Shown: positions 11,175 to 21,238 of the stretch, piece after piece | Layout of the letters: each line of letters starts with the position of its first letter | Position numbering within the stretch: the first letter of the stretch is position 1 | NCBI GenBank assembly: GCA_033065855.1 | Contig: JAVXUO010002581.1 | Span: 682,001-746,000 of the forward strand | Length of the DNA: 64,000 nt | Reading direction: 5' to 3' | Source of the DNA: Escallonia rubra | Taxonomy: Eukaryota > Streptophyta > Magnoliopsida > Escalloniales > Escalloniaceae | Program-made: the position numbers and the translations under genes | The notes under the pieces: generated by a model | What the model saw: only the letters and a program-made list of their open reading frames with translations | The model's database searches: none | Told to the model about the DNA's origin: nothing

Positions 11175-12990
11175 GAAAGAGCACTTCTCAACACAGTAGA
11201 AGTATCCGATAATTTCAAAGCCTGGAAATTGAACAAATACCAGAAAAGATCACTGCGTGAGATTGAGTTTGAGATTTTCACGCATGGGCAGATCTTTCAA
11301 CACCTTGACCGGCACTTAATAAGTGCCCTTGTTGAAAGGTGGAGAAGTGAAACGAATATGTTTCACTTCCCTCTTGGAGAGATGACAATTATCCTAGAAG
11401 ATGTAGAGTTCATCTTAGGGTTACCGGTGACGGGGCGATCGGTAATTGATCCTCCGTCGGAAGCAACAAATAAGAGAACCGCTAGAGATTTCTTCACTTC
11501 GATACCTGAGAAACAATTTAGCACTGGTGGTATAAAGTTGAAGTGGTTGGTAGATACCTACAAGGTTTTTTCAGAAAACTACACGGACAAGATGCTTGTG
11601 CTGTACACACAAGCCTTCCTCTTGTGGGTGATGGGGGCAATTTTATTCCCAACGACGTCGAAGAACACGGTCAGGGTGAAATATTTACCGTTGTTGGGTA
11701 ACCTGCGGGAGGTTGGGGATTATGCCTGGGGTGCAGTAACTCTTGCGTACCTGTACCGAGCATTGCACAAGGCAACGAGGCCCGAATCCAAAGTTATATG
11801 TGCATGTCTCTCGCTATTGCAGGTATATCATATAAATCTTGATTACGTGTTCGATTTTTTTTTTTGTTGAATCGACAATAAATTTTGACGATACTTTATA
11901 TAATTTGTCTTTGCTCTCAGGTGTGGTCTTATGAACACCTTGCCAGGCGTAGGGAAGGAACTGATAATGTGTGGCCTCGGTTGTGCGCCTGAGAGTACAG
12001 CCGGAAGGACAGCCACTACCCGAGGAGAGACGATCCCCATCAAAACATTACGTACTATCAAGGGGAGCTCGACTCGCTATCTCTGGACCAGATGCGTTGG
12101 GCACCGTACAAACGTTTGGCGCGACGGGTGGGAGAGTCGTTCGTCTTCACGCTCTCCGGGTTGCAACGCACACCCATGATCCACTTCGAGGTCGTAGAGT
12201 GGCAGCTGCCAGATCGCACTATGCGCCATTTTGATTGCCTGTAGGGGTTCCCAAGCTGATGCCCCGGATATGAGGGTTAACATGAACCCACCGGGTGTCG
12301 GACGGTTTGGCAAGGCAAATGTGCATGACTTGTGTGCACGAGAAATTGAGGTTTGGAATTCCTGGCAGGACACGCTGGCGGCCATTGTGTCGGAACTTGA
12401 CCCTGTGATCAGCACCGAACAATACAATGAGTGGTACTACCGCATCACCCGGAGGAGAGTAGCACCGGTAAGGTTTGAACGCGGGGAGACGTACGCACCT
12501 AGGGGTCAGATCGATGAACGTATGGCATGCGATATGGTAAGTTGCCCAACAACTACTTTACATTGAATTTGATGATTTTAAGTTGGTGTTTGAAGTTACT
12601 TATTTATTATCTCTTTAGGGATGTAGGTTAATTCCTCGCTCGCCTTCTTCCAGAAGTTGAGCGAGCAGAGGGATCTGGTGGATGCAATGGGCGAGGAGCT
12701 TCACCAACAGACTAATGCGTTGGCGTTTGGCTGTGGGAATTTTTTGCGCCAAGCATCGGGATAGCCTTCGGGCGTCAGCCCGGGAATGGGTTATCCGGGG
12801 TGGCATGCCCCTTACGTGAGCGAGGGATACGGTGATCCCTCGGGACAGACTTCGGAGGTGAGCCAGGGATACGGTGGTCCCTCTGTACCGCCAAGCACCA
12901 TGGGCCAGGCTCAAGCGCCGTGGGAAGAGTACAGTGCGGCCTCGTTCTCTTTGCTTCTAGACTCGGAACCCCAACCCATCTTTTAGAGTT
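11175..12990 (+). pseudogene. Plant mobile domain (PMD/MAIN-like) transposon gene, decayed
   Basis: Frame 11187-11821 encodes the start of a plant mobile domain: ALVERWRSETNMFHFPLGEM, LEDVEFILGLPVTGR, VKYLPLLGNLREVGDYAWG and AYLYRALHK. After an apparent intron (11822-11920) the frame resumes with VWSYEHLARRR, then meets a stop and continues with YYQGELDSLSLDQMRWAPY and HFEVVEWQLPDRTMRHF. A further shifted frame (12231-12537) gives YNEWYYRITRRR, followed by GT-AG-like boundaries and a region with repeated QGYGGPS-like units near 12790-12890. The order matches PMD proteins found both as cellular MAIN-like genes and inside transposons. At least one stop and one frameshift break the frame. Ulp1 homology immediately downstream favours a transposon-borne copy. 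Confidence 0.75.
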
Positions 12991-13129
12991 AAGTCACGCA
13001 GGACTGGGGTTTCAAAAACATCAGTCTATCCAAGACACTGCCCATTGTCCCGTGGGCGGGACCATCTATTGCCGAAGGAGGGTAATATCCCCCGGTCAAC
13101 CCCCCCGAAGGAGGGCAATATCGCAAAGG

Positions 13130-13668
13130 GCATCCATTGAGGCCTCTAAAGCTGCATAAACACCAACTAATCCGAGAGAGTTATTTTAGCGGGGCCCCCC
13201 GAGACAAAGCGTCGTATAGTGTGGATCACCCGGAGGGCATGGATTACTGTTGCTCGTGGGGAGAAATGTCATCCCTGGCTCCGGGGGATTGGTTAGACAA
13301 CGGTGTCATCTTTACCTACGTGGAGATTCTGAAGCAAAGGGGTTGGGAACGGCTGAACGAGTATCCACACGTTTTTATGGTGGATGCTTTTTTCATAGCA
13401 TCCTAGTATCTGAATGGCGTGAGTAAGTCGAGCTAAGGGGGAATAAAATGTTGAGCTAGTGGAGACCGTCCGCTAACCTACGAGCGTATCTTACTAGGGA
13501 TAGTCCAGTGAGCGCAAGGGTTGCCGACGTGTTTCTAATCCCATTTTAGGGGAAAGCCACTGGTACTTGGTTTGCTATGAACCAACACAGAAGGTCGTAT
13601 CAGTCATCGACAGTCTCCACGACGATACCATCCACATGCATGTGTTGCAGATGTACAAAGCCTAGTTG
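13130..13668 (+). pseudogene. Ulp1/C48-type SUMO-protease-like fragment, decayed
   Basis: Readable parts are LAPGDWLDNGVIFTYVEIL (13262-13340), resembling the start of a C48 peptidase domain, and SHWYLVCYEPTQKVVSVIDS (about 13558-13617), resembling its HW and DS catalytic block. The two are in different frames with stops between them. The frame stops at YKA before any catalytic cysteine block can be seen. In plants, C48-like domains often travel inside Mutator-like elements, sometimes with PMD. Here the fragment follows the PMD remnant on the same strand and was probably part of the same gene. Confidence 0.7.
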
Positions 13669-14497
13669 GATGCTATGGTAATCTTACGATTGTTGTTTAA
13701 TGCTTATTGTAACTTGCCAATTGTAAATGTTAACCCGTGTCTTACGCCGTTTTCTATTTCTCGCAGAATCTATTCTTATAGTCGACTGTAATACAAATGC
13801 AATCGACTGCAATCTACTTTGGAGGCACACTGCCTCAATCCAGTCGACCATTGCCAAACGGGCCGACTGCATTAGTTTTCTCAAGAAAACCACCTATCGC
13901 AATTTAAGGATAACTTTCTCTAGAGAAATCAGATTGAAGAGTTTTTTTTTTTTTTTGAAAGCAGACTAAAAGGTTTACTAAAATATGAAACAACTCGCTC
14001 CGAAAACATTTTTGAGGAAATCTACTTTAGCTCCAAAGTTTGTCCATTTTCAAGAAACACGTTTTTGAAACATTATGAACTTGCATGCCATACAAAAGGT
14101 GTCTTAAGATCATTCTAGGCTGAAGTCATCAATCCAAGTATCAAAGGAATACTAATCACATAATAGTAAAAATTATTCACAACTGAAAGCAACTTAGCCT
14201 ACGCATTTATGGTTGCTCTTCGACATTAAACTTGATGAAGATTTCTTAGCATCTGTACAATAGCTTTAAGTTTATTTGGTTCCAATCCAATTTTGAAATG
14301 TGTTTTCATGAGTGTGCATGCATATACATATTAAACATCAACTCAAACATACCTTAGAACATAATCAATGTGTTGTTATCATTAAAACAAGATGTAAATC
14401 TAGGTTAATTAACCATAGAGCTAACAATTTGATCTAATCCGATAAATACCAAAACAGGAACCTTACAAAGATGATGTCCTTCAATTAAGGGAAGTCC
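13669..14497. other. AT-rich intergenic DNA, nothing recognised
   Basis: No coding, RNA or terminal-repeat signal was seen apart from a T-tract at about 13941-13954. If the PMD/C48 remnant had a right terminus it should lie here or beyond, but no sequence matching the GGAGC-GATCC ends was found. Confidence 0.4.
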
Positions 14498-14512
14498 TTG
14501 GCATGCCCAACA

Positions 14513-14706
14513 AAAAAAAAATTATTACAATTTTTTTAAAAAAAAAGTGTGATTAGGTTTTTCACACTTCCGAGCTGGGTAGGACCACATGAGCGGAAAA
14601 ACTCTCCCTACCAAGTTTTAACGCAACTACATTCTCAAGGCTCGAAACCAAGATCTCTGGTTAAATTAGGACAACCCCTTACCAGCTGACCTAAGCGCAT
14701 GGTGGT
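14513..14706 (-). mobile_element. tRNA-derived SINE with 15-bp target duplication
   Basis: On the minus strand a box-A-like sequence (TTAGGTCAGCTGG) is followed about 30 nt later by a box-B-like sequence (GGTTTCGAGCC), as in an RNA polymerase III internal promoter. A unique body and an A/T-rich tail end at 14513. The flanks TTGGCATGCCCAACA (14498-14512) and TTGGCGTGCCCAACA (14707-14721) differ at one base and are a clear target-site duplication. Confidence 0.8.
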
Positions 14707-14721
14707 TTGGCGTGCCCAACA

Positions 14722-15279
14722 TGATGATGGTGAAGAACCTTTAAAGGAGTTTCATGTACTTATAAGGTGCTCTTTTTATTTGTTTATACCCTATTGTGCC
14801 TAGAGGTGATTACATGGATGACATATATGACGAGCAATAATTTCGATATTCTAAATAGACGATCTATAGTATAAGAAAAGAGTCTGTTCATGGAGTTTTA
14901 TAAATTAGTTAAATCATATAGGGCAAGTAAACAATCTTTATCAATGTGAAAGCCAAAGCTTATCATGTATACATCAAAATTCTTAAATCAAGGACCCAAT
15001 TTAAGCCTTGTCATTTTTGCATCAAAATTCTCACAACAAGGTTACGTATATATGTGCCAAAACACTGTAGTTACATGTTGTATTAACTAAGCAATACAAA
15101 ATGAGCCCAGTACACATACACTGCTTACTCACCAACGACATCAACACTATCTAACAGTAGAAGTCTCCAACTCCCTCTGACTAAGAGCAGCAGTTAAGAA
15201 ACCTGCGGCCCGTGGACCCTTACTGCTACTAAGAGCAACAGTTAGACATGAAGATTCTAAAAGAAAAAAAAAGTAATCT
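14722..15279. other. AT-rich intergenic DNA, nothing recognised
   Basis: No protein, RNA or terminal-repeat signal was seen. There is a local near-repeat of CTAAGAGCAGCAGTTA and CTAAGAGCAACAGTTA around 15181 and 15229. Confidence 0.4.
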
Positions 15280-15395
15280 GGGCCATCCATGATCACTCAT
15301 GGATGCCCAGATGGATCCATGATCACTCATGGACGGCCAGATGACAGTTGGAGAAATAACTATTTCTCCTCTGATAGATGTGGATCCGCCCTACA
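15280..15395. mobile_element. Hairpin-rich element fragment with GGATCC-type end
   Basis: The fragment contains two copies of CCATGATCACTCATGG, itself nearly palindromic, inside a larger fold of ATCTGGGCCATCC with its complement, and a GGAGAAAT/ATTTCTCC hairpin. GGACGGCCAGATGAC is close to the AGACGGCTCAGATGAC box of the elements at 8160 and 8893, and a GTGGATCCGCCC end follows. It looks like a third, short member of that group. Confidence 0.45.
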
Positions 15396-16120
15396 CACAC
15401 ACACCACAATTTTTGGCTTGGAAGCTACTATATCCTTCATTTAGTGAAGATCAACAGCCAGCCAATTTAGCAACAACAACAACATGAGCACATTGGAGTT
15501 CTTTCCTTGCTGCTGTTGTAACGCAAGAATTTTCCCAAGCAAGCCTCGTATAACCCGCTCTGTTAGCTAACAACAGGGGACCAACCCGCGTAAAGTATCC
15601 GCAACCTCCATTTATCTACGTGAAATATCCAACCAGTAAGTAATTGGTCCTCAGAGCGTTAAGAATGTCAAAAAATAACATCAAATCGCAGTAATTTAGG
15701 GTTTTATAAAAAAAATAGATCAATTAGGGTTTACCCCGTAATGTTGAAAACCCAAAATGACTTTATTCCTGGTTTTTAGATCTATCCATGAGGTTCTCAT
15801 CATATATTGTGTACCACAATGTTACCTTGCACTTCATATTTTTCTTCTCCTTCTTTTATTTGTGGCCGCTTGATTAAGTGTGCAAGTGTGTGAGTGATTA
15901 CATGGTCCATGTGAAAAAAAAAATGGATATCACTTTGTGATTTTCCCTCCATAAAGAGTTATAAGTAGGGTGGACGGATTTGTCCTTGGAAAAAGTCGCA
16001 TAAATTGCATGCTCAAATGGCCATACATCAAATTTTGACGGTTATATAATTTTTGGCTACAATTATCTCAAGTTTGAAATTTATATTGTCAGATTTTCAA
16101 ATTTCCCAAATGAAAGATCA
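15396..16120. other. Intergenic DNA, nothing recognised
   Basis: No gene or repeat terminus is supported. The stretch is AT-rich with a short CAA-repeat near 15473. Confidence 0.4.
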
Positions 16121-16479
16121 AAATTTTATGGGTAAATTACACTAAACACCCCTGAGGTTTTACGTAATTACACTCCACTACCGCTATCTTTAAAAATTAC
16201 ACTTCGTTCCCCTGAGGTTTGTACCCACATTACACACAACTACACACTTTTAACGGCAGGCCTAACTCCGTTTCAAGATTCCCTGACACACTACTTTATG
16301 TAATTTTCTTACCCAAAATACCCCTATTTGTTCTTTATACACATGTGTGGTCTTCTTGTAATGTTGGGTTTTGTAAATTCCAGCCAACTCCACAGAGACC
16401 CTTCTTCCCTTCCTCCACCTTCTGCTCGTGCCTTTTTATCCATTGCCTTCATCAGACCTACCTGCTTGAGGAGGTAAAA

Positions 16480-16740
16480 ATGTCGTGGTCAGAAAAAAGT
16501 GAAGAATGGTTGGATCTGCAGCTCCCACTAGATTGTGAAGATATACAATGTCAGCGTTCAAACATTTTCCGCAATTACGATGTACTGCTCCTGCCCTTTC
16601 AGTGGAACTTTGCAATTTTTGGTGACGTTAGAAAACTTCGGAGACTGCAACATCTGGGTAATTAACGGGAACTTTTGTCCCAAACACAACATACAAGTCC
16701 CCGAGGCCGCAAAACCCAAGACAAACGAGATCAAATAAGT
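16480..16740 (+). pseudogene. Captured unidentified gene fragment inside the Pack-MULE
   Basis: Frame 16535-16738 reads protein-like (SAITMYCSCPFSGTLQFLV, then LENFGDCNIWVINGNFCP) with regular Cys and aromatic content. It looks like coding DNA rather than noise, but I do not recognise the family. It lies between the left terminal repeat and the PPR fragment. Whether it belongs to the same donor gene as the PPR part is unknown. Confidence 0.35.
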
Positions 16741-16919
16741 CATGTATTGCTAGGAGCAGGAGGTAAACATGCAGTAACTCTCACGTTGAGAATGAAGCTA
16801 GCAGTAGCTTAGAGATGGTGCCACCAAACCTCGTATCCCAACTCAGAACAATATCACATTAGTGGCAAAACTTGCTGCCGCCATTATTCTAATGGCAGCT
16901 CTAAACCTCCCAACTCGTT

Positions 16920-17565
16920 CGCCTGTGCTGCACGAGTCGAAGAGGCCTCTCGCATTCTCCGCACCTTCGTCCAAGCTCTCGACTTGCGACACGACAAAGC
17001 CATGCACGCCAAACTCGTCAAGCAAGCCCTTCTCTATTCCCTCTACCTCCGCAACAATCTCCTCAACATGTATGCCAAATGCAGCCATCTTCCAGATGCC
17101 CTCAAACTGTTCGACGAAATGACTCACAAGAACGTGGTGTCGTGGACAGCCGTCATTGCGGGCTTCGTCCAAAAGGGTCATCCCGTAGAGGCTCTCTCTC
17201 TCTCTCTCTCTCTCTATGTTCAGACGCATGCACGTGAGTGGAACCAAGCCCAACGAGTTCTCCTTCGTCATCAAGCTCCACGCCTGCTCCTTCTCGAAAA
17301 ATCCTGCACACGCGTACCAGACTTACGCGTTGATACTTCGGTTTGGTTTTTAGTCGAATATCAACTTGATGAAGCCAAAAAGTATTTCTCTTTCATGACT
17401 GACGTTTATGGAATGCATCCCGGAGAAGATCACTATGCATGCATGGCAAATCTCCTAGGCCGACAAGGACGGACAAAAGAAGCCGAGGAATTAATCTTAG
17501 AAATGCCGTTCCAACCAGGTTTGCTGGTTTGGCATACCTTGCTTGATGTTTGTGAGCTTCACGGT
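16920..17565 (+). pseudogene. PPR (PLS-class, E-domain) gene fragment captured by the Pack-MULE
   Basis: Frame 16984 onward gives AMHAKLVKQALLYSLYLRNN, LLNMYAKCSHLPDALKLFDE and NVVSWTAVIAGFVQKGHPVE, all classic PLS-class PPR sequence. At the CT microsatellite (about 17191-17216) the frame slips. The correct continuation, MFRRMHVSGTKPNEFSFVIK, is readable in another frame and then stops near 17350. The main frame resumes with the C-terminal part: KYFSFMTDVYGMHP, HYACMANLLGRQGRTKEAEE and PFQPGLLVWHTLLDVCELHG, the end of the PPR array and E motif. The middle of the gene is missing, so N- and C-terminal parts have been joined by an internal deletion. PPR proteins act in organelle RNA processing; this copy cannot make a full one. 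Confidence 0.85.
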
Positions 17566-17854
17566 GAATCACCCTTTCCTAGTTTTCCCCCAAAAAAAAA
17601 AAAAAACATTGTCTGAGGGGCATTCATGTCTTTTTGCATTACACCCTTAACACTGTTAGAGAAAAAGTTACTTTTTGAGTAGAATGTAATTTTTAAAGAT
17701 AGCGGTAGTTGAGTGTAATTACGTAAAACCTCAGGGGAGTTTTGTGTAATTTACCCAAATTTTATTTACCAATAGTTACAAATATGATCGAAAAAAATTG
17801 CGATTTAGCACTAAAGAAACACGTTACTTTTTTTACAGGTAATATATGGTATGT

Positions 17855-19090
17855 AGACCTGGCAAAGTTTTGCCTGTACTAGCGGGTCAACGTGACCTAT
17901 TGAAAAAATTGGGTACGGGTATGAAAATATCGGACCCACTGAAATTGGACATGTACTTGGACCAACTCGTGAATTTTGGTTCGATTCGGATCGAGTACGA
18001 GTCACCCCGAGGGGGGTTACCCGAATGATTTGGTATATAAAAAAAATTCAAGGTTGATATATAACACGCTCAATCTCTCATAAGCCACTGTCGAGTGCCG
18101 CCGTCTCCCCTCCCTCTATCTTCTTTCTCTCTCTCATTTGCTGCGTCTCCCCTCCCTCTTTAACGTCCATGCACACCTCAGATTTTTGTTAACCGACCAC
18201 ACCTCTGCCACGACCACTCACCTCCAATTAACCGTTCACACCTTCATCTTGCCGTTGCAGTCGACACCTCAGATCCGCCACCACGAGATCTCGTCTCGTC
18301 TCGCCATTGCTGTTCACACCTCAGATCTGCCACCTTTGTCTCGCCGTTGCCGTCCACCCCTCAGATATGCCTCTACCGTCTCGCCTTTCAACTAATTCCA
18401 CCCATCTCTCTCATTTGCATAGATCGGGATGTGATAAATCTTGCCTTGGAGCTAATTTCACTTGCAACATATGGTTGTCTCGCTCTTTTGCAACTAATTT
18501 CGCTTTTCCTACAGAGAATGAAGTGGACAGAGACTTCGGTCCTGTTTGAAAATCATTTGGTTTTCAGTTTTTTCTCCAGTTTTGTAAACTGAAGAAAAAA
18601 AATGCGTTTGTCACACAGTTTTCGTTTTTTTTTTCTTCAGTTTTAAAAACCAGTTTTTAAAAATGGCTGTTTTTTAAAACTCTCATTTTAGAGTTTTAGG
18701 TTTTCAGTTTTGATTTTTGTTTTGAGACCACCACCACTCCCCCCCTCCCACCCTGCCGCCACGTCCCACCACCGCCAAAGAAAAAATTCAAAATAAAAAC
18801 TGGATAATCAAACACCCATTTGTTTTGTAAAAAATAAAAACTAAACTGATTTTGGTTTTTTTTTGGAAACAAAAAACGAAAATTGAAAGTGATTTCAAAC
18901 AGACCCTTTGATTTGGAAATGAATCTGATAGTAAAAAATAACCATCTTAAATTTTGGTCGGATTACCCACGACCCTACCCGGACCGTCCGAGTAGGGTAC
19001 GGGTATTGAAAAATGTTACCCGAAAAAAATTGAGTACTATTTCTTGACCGGATCCGTTTTATTACTCGTGCCCTACGGATTTATCCATTT
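17855..19090. mobile_element. Degenerate element with GGGTACGGGTAT-type ends
   Basis: The left side (about 17870-18025) and right side (about 18950-19085) share inverted or near-inverted pieces such as GGGTACGGGTATGAAAA / GGGTACGGGTATTGAAAAA, GACCC and TTACCCGAA. The interior has CCTCAGAT-CGCC-type degenerate repeats at about 18170-18400 and is interrupted by the Harbinger-like copy at 18538-18906. Boundaries are approximate and the superfamily is unknown. Confidence 0.4.
18538..18906. mobile_element. PIF/Harbinger-like MITE, family A copy 2
   Basis: The ends are GGTCCTGTTTGAAAATCA and, inverted, GGGTCTGTTTGAAATCAC. The interior matches copy 1 (CAGTTTTGATTTTTGTTTT, then CCACCACCA, then TAATCAAACACCCA). 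The flanking trinucleotides TTC and TTT are not a perfect duplication. It is nested in the element at 17855-19090. Confidence 0.65.
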
Positions 19091-20437
19091 GTGAGGTTTA
19101 TTACCTAAATGAATCAGAGAAAAAGAGACTTGGAATTGGAGTAGAGCATGTGACCTAGCAGGCTACTACTAGTAGTTCAAAAGCCCCAAAAAAAAGAAAA
19201 AGAAAAAAGAGGAAAACCCTAAAAATTGCAAAAGAAACCAAAAAGCTGTCACATAAGCTCCAGAGAACTGACAAGTGGTACGACTTGCCGTCTCAAATGC
19301 GTCATGTATTGGGCTGCCCGTGGCAGCTCACCTCCTTCCTCCCAAGCCCATCTGCAGCAGCAGGAGCAGGAGCAGGAGGTTCCTTTCAAGCAATCCCTTT
19401 TTTCTTTTTCCAAGTCCAGAAGATTGAAAACCATTACTCCACCCCCTTCACCCCCCTCATAAATATTCTCCTCCTCCTCTTTCACCAAATTTTCATCGAC
19501 ATCTCATCACCATCCCATCATCTGTTGTTGCACAACCCCCTCTTTAAACTCCCCGTTCCCCATGCAACCCTCTCTCTATGCTGCTGCTGCTCGCATTTTT
19601 CTACCCTTCCTCTACAGTTCTACACATAAATTTATGTACAGCACACACTTCTAGTCTAGAGAGAGAAGGGGGGAGAGAGAGTAAGCATAAAAGACAAAGA
19701 TCCAGCACCTCAGCCCTGCCCTCCTGCACCCTCTTGCCTATACGCAGCATATAGAGAGAGAGATAGAGAGGGAGAGCATCTCTGAAAGCTACGAAAACTA
19801 GCTAAAGCTAACATAGGATTAGTCAGACTAAACAAAACTTATAATACAGTATACGACAAAAGTTATATTTATCGATAAATAGTTCACACTTATCACCAAA
19901 ATTATATTTTAATAAAAAAAGAAAATAAATAAGAATTATTTAGAATTATTTAAAGATGTGAAAATAAAATTTATGAATGATACAAGCTACAATTTGAAAC
20001 ACTAGTATTGATAACATAATAATTCTGAGTTTTTTTTTCTTGGCACAATCAATAGGAAAGAAAGGAACTTAATTAAAACGATAAAAACTTTCTCAAACAT
20101 TTTCATCAAAATCGAAACTAAACATGATTTACTTGTCACTGAAGTTTTGAGAGAAGACGATCAATCCATATATACGCTTGCTATCGTGAGAGCAAAACCC
20201 AAATAGAAACTTTGCTTATCTTAACTAATTACTCGAGACTCTGTCGATTATTATTGAGTGACCGACTTCCGTTCGTCCGTAGTAACTTTAAATTCATGTA
20301 CAAACCTCTTAGGTGAAAAGCTGAGCAAGTCACTCACAAAAGTCAAAAATGAAAATTCATGTACGTGCATGTACACATATATTATGCGAAATTGTGAATA
20401 ACACAGTAGGTTTTCATACTAACAATTTCTTTATTCC
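19091..20437. other. Region between elements; possible distal promoter or leader of the TGA gene
   Basis: A pyrimidine-rich block (about 19430-19620) followed by GA-rich tracts (19655-19790) resembles a plant 5' leader. It could belong to a non-coding first exon of the TGA gene at 21239, but no splice junction can be proved. 19860-20340 is AT-rich with no feature. Open frames in the pyrimidine-rich block look like composition artefacts. Confidence 0.3.
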
Positions 20438-20452
20438 ATCACACTACTCATC

Positions 20453-20734
20453 TAGCCAACAAGGGTTGCTTTCAGCGGTCGTCAGAATTCCAATCCAGGT
20501 TTCTCACCTGGGTTCGAATCCTGTCCGCCGCACTTGTTGGTGGCAAACTTACGTCCTCGCCTTGCTTGTGCTCCACACACGAGTTCTTGTGCGCTTCGGC
20601 CCTGACATAAGTGCGGAAATCGGTGACTCAGATGTATGTGGCGGCCTTGTAGGTTCCGGAGACGTAATACTCCATGCCGGTTGGATTAGAGTCTTACAGT
20701 CTAACTTTTTTATATAAAAAAAATAAAAAATAAA
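20453..20734 (+). mobile_element. tRNA-derived SINE with 15-bp target duplication
   Basis: Plus strand: a divergent box A (GTTGCTTTCAGCGG, about 20464-20477) is followed by a perfect box B (GGTTCGAATCC, 20511-20521), then a unique body and an AAATAAAAAATAAAA-type tail. The flanks ATCACACTACTCATC (20438-20452) and ATCACACTACCCATC (20735-20749) differ at one base. It lies about 500 bp upstream of the TGA start codon. Confidence 0.85.
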
Positions 20735-20949
20735 ATCACACTACCCATCAAAGAATATATATATCTCACGTGGAAACTCGAAAACCAGTAAGAAGAAACG
20801 AAGAAGAGAAGCAGCAACACTGAGAGGACTGTGAAGAACACGACCCAAAACTGGTTGGCACTTGACAGACACGCTCCATAGAAGAGATGTAAGGTGGGGA
20901 TCTGGGCAAAAAATGGTACATTGGGAGACTAAAATGCCAAAAGAGGGGA

Positions 20950-21238
20950 GGGTCAGAAAGCAATAATGTTAAAAGTTTAGAGAGAGGGGGAGAGTCTGAC
21001 GTTTTGTAAATTAAAAAGGTACCGTACTGATACGCTACCTTCTGCTGAAAAAGATAGCTTCAAGATTTGCTCTGCTTAAGCAACCCACGACTTAAAAAGA
21101 CAAACACTCTTTTTACTCCTTCGTCCTCTTCTTCTCCAAGAAGTATATACTTGGCTACTTGCATCATCTGTGCACAGTATTTATATTTTCTAGAGAGAGA
21201 AGAGAGAAGAAAAGTAGAAAGCGAAGTTTGAGAGAGGA
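20950..21238 (+). promoter_or_regulatory. Proximal promoter and 5' UTR of the TGA bZIP gene
   Basis: The TATTTATATTTT stretch at about 21177-21188 is a candidate TATA element. The GA-rich leader (AGAGAGAGAAGAGAGAAG) just before the ATG at 21239 is typical of plant 5' UTRs. No transcript evidence is available. Confidence 0.35.

Larger units (their letters stand above)
16130..17756 (+). mobile_element. Pack-MULE (Mutator-like element carrying gene fragments)
   Basis: The element starts GGGTAAATTACAC and ends with its complement. The terminal inverted repeats run about 75 bp and share TGAGGTTTTACGTAATTACA and CTACCGCTATCTTTAAAAAT. It is flanked by a perfect 9-bp duplication, AAATTTTAT, at 16121-16129 and 17757-17765, the Mutator hallmark. 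No transposase is present. Inside are a PPR gene fragment and an unidentified spliced-looking fragment. The same terminal sequence recurs, degraded, at 58905-59060. Confidence 0.9.
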
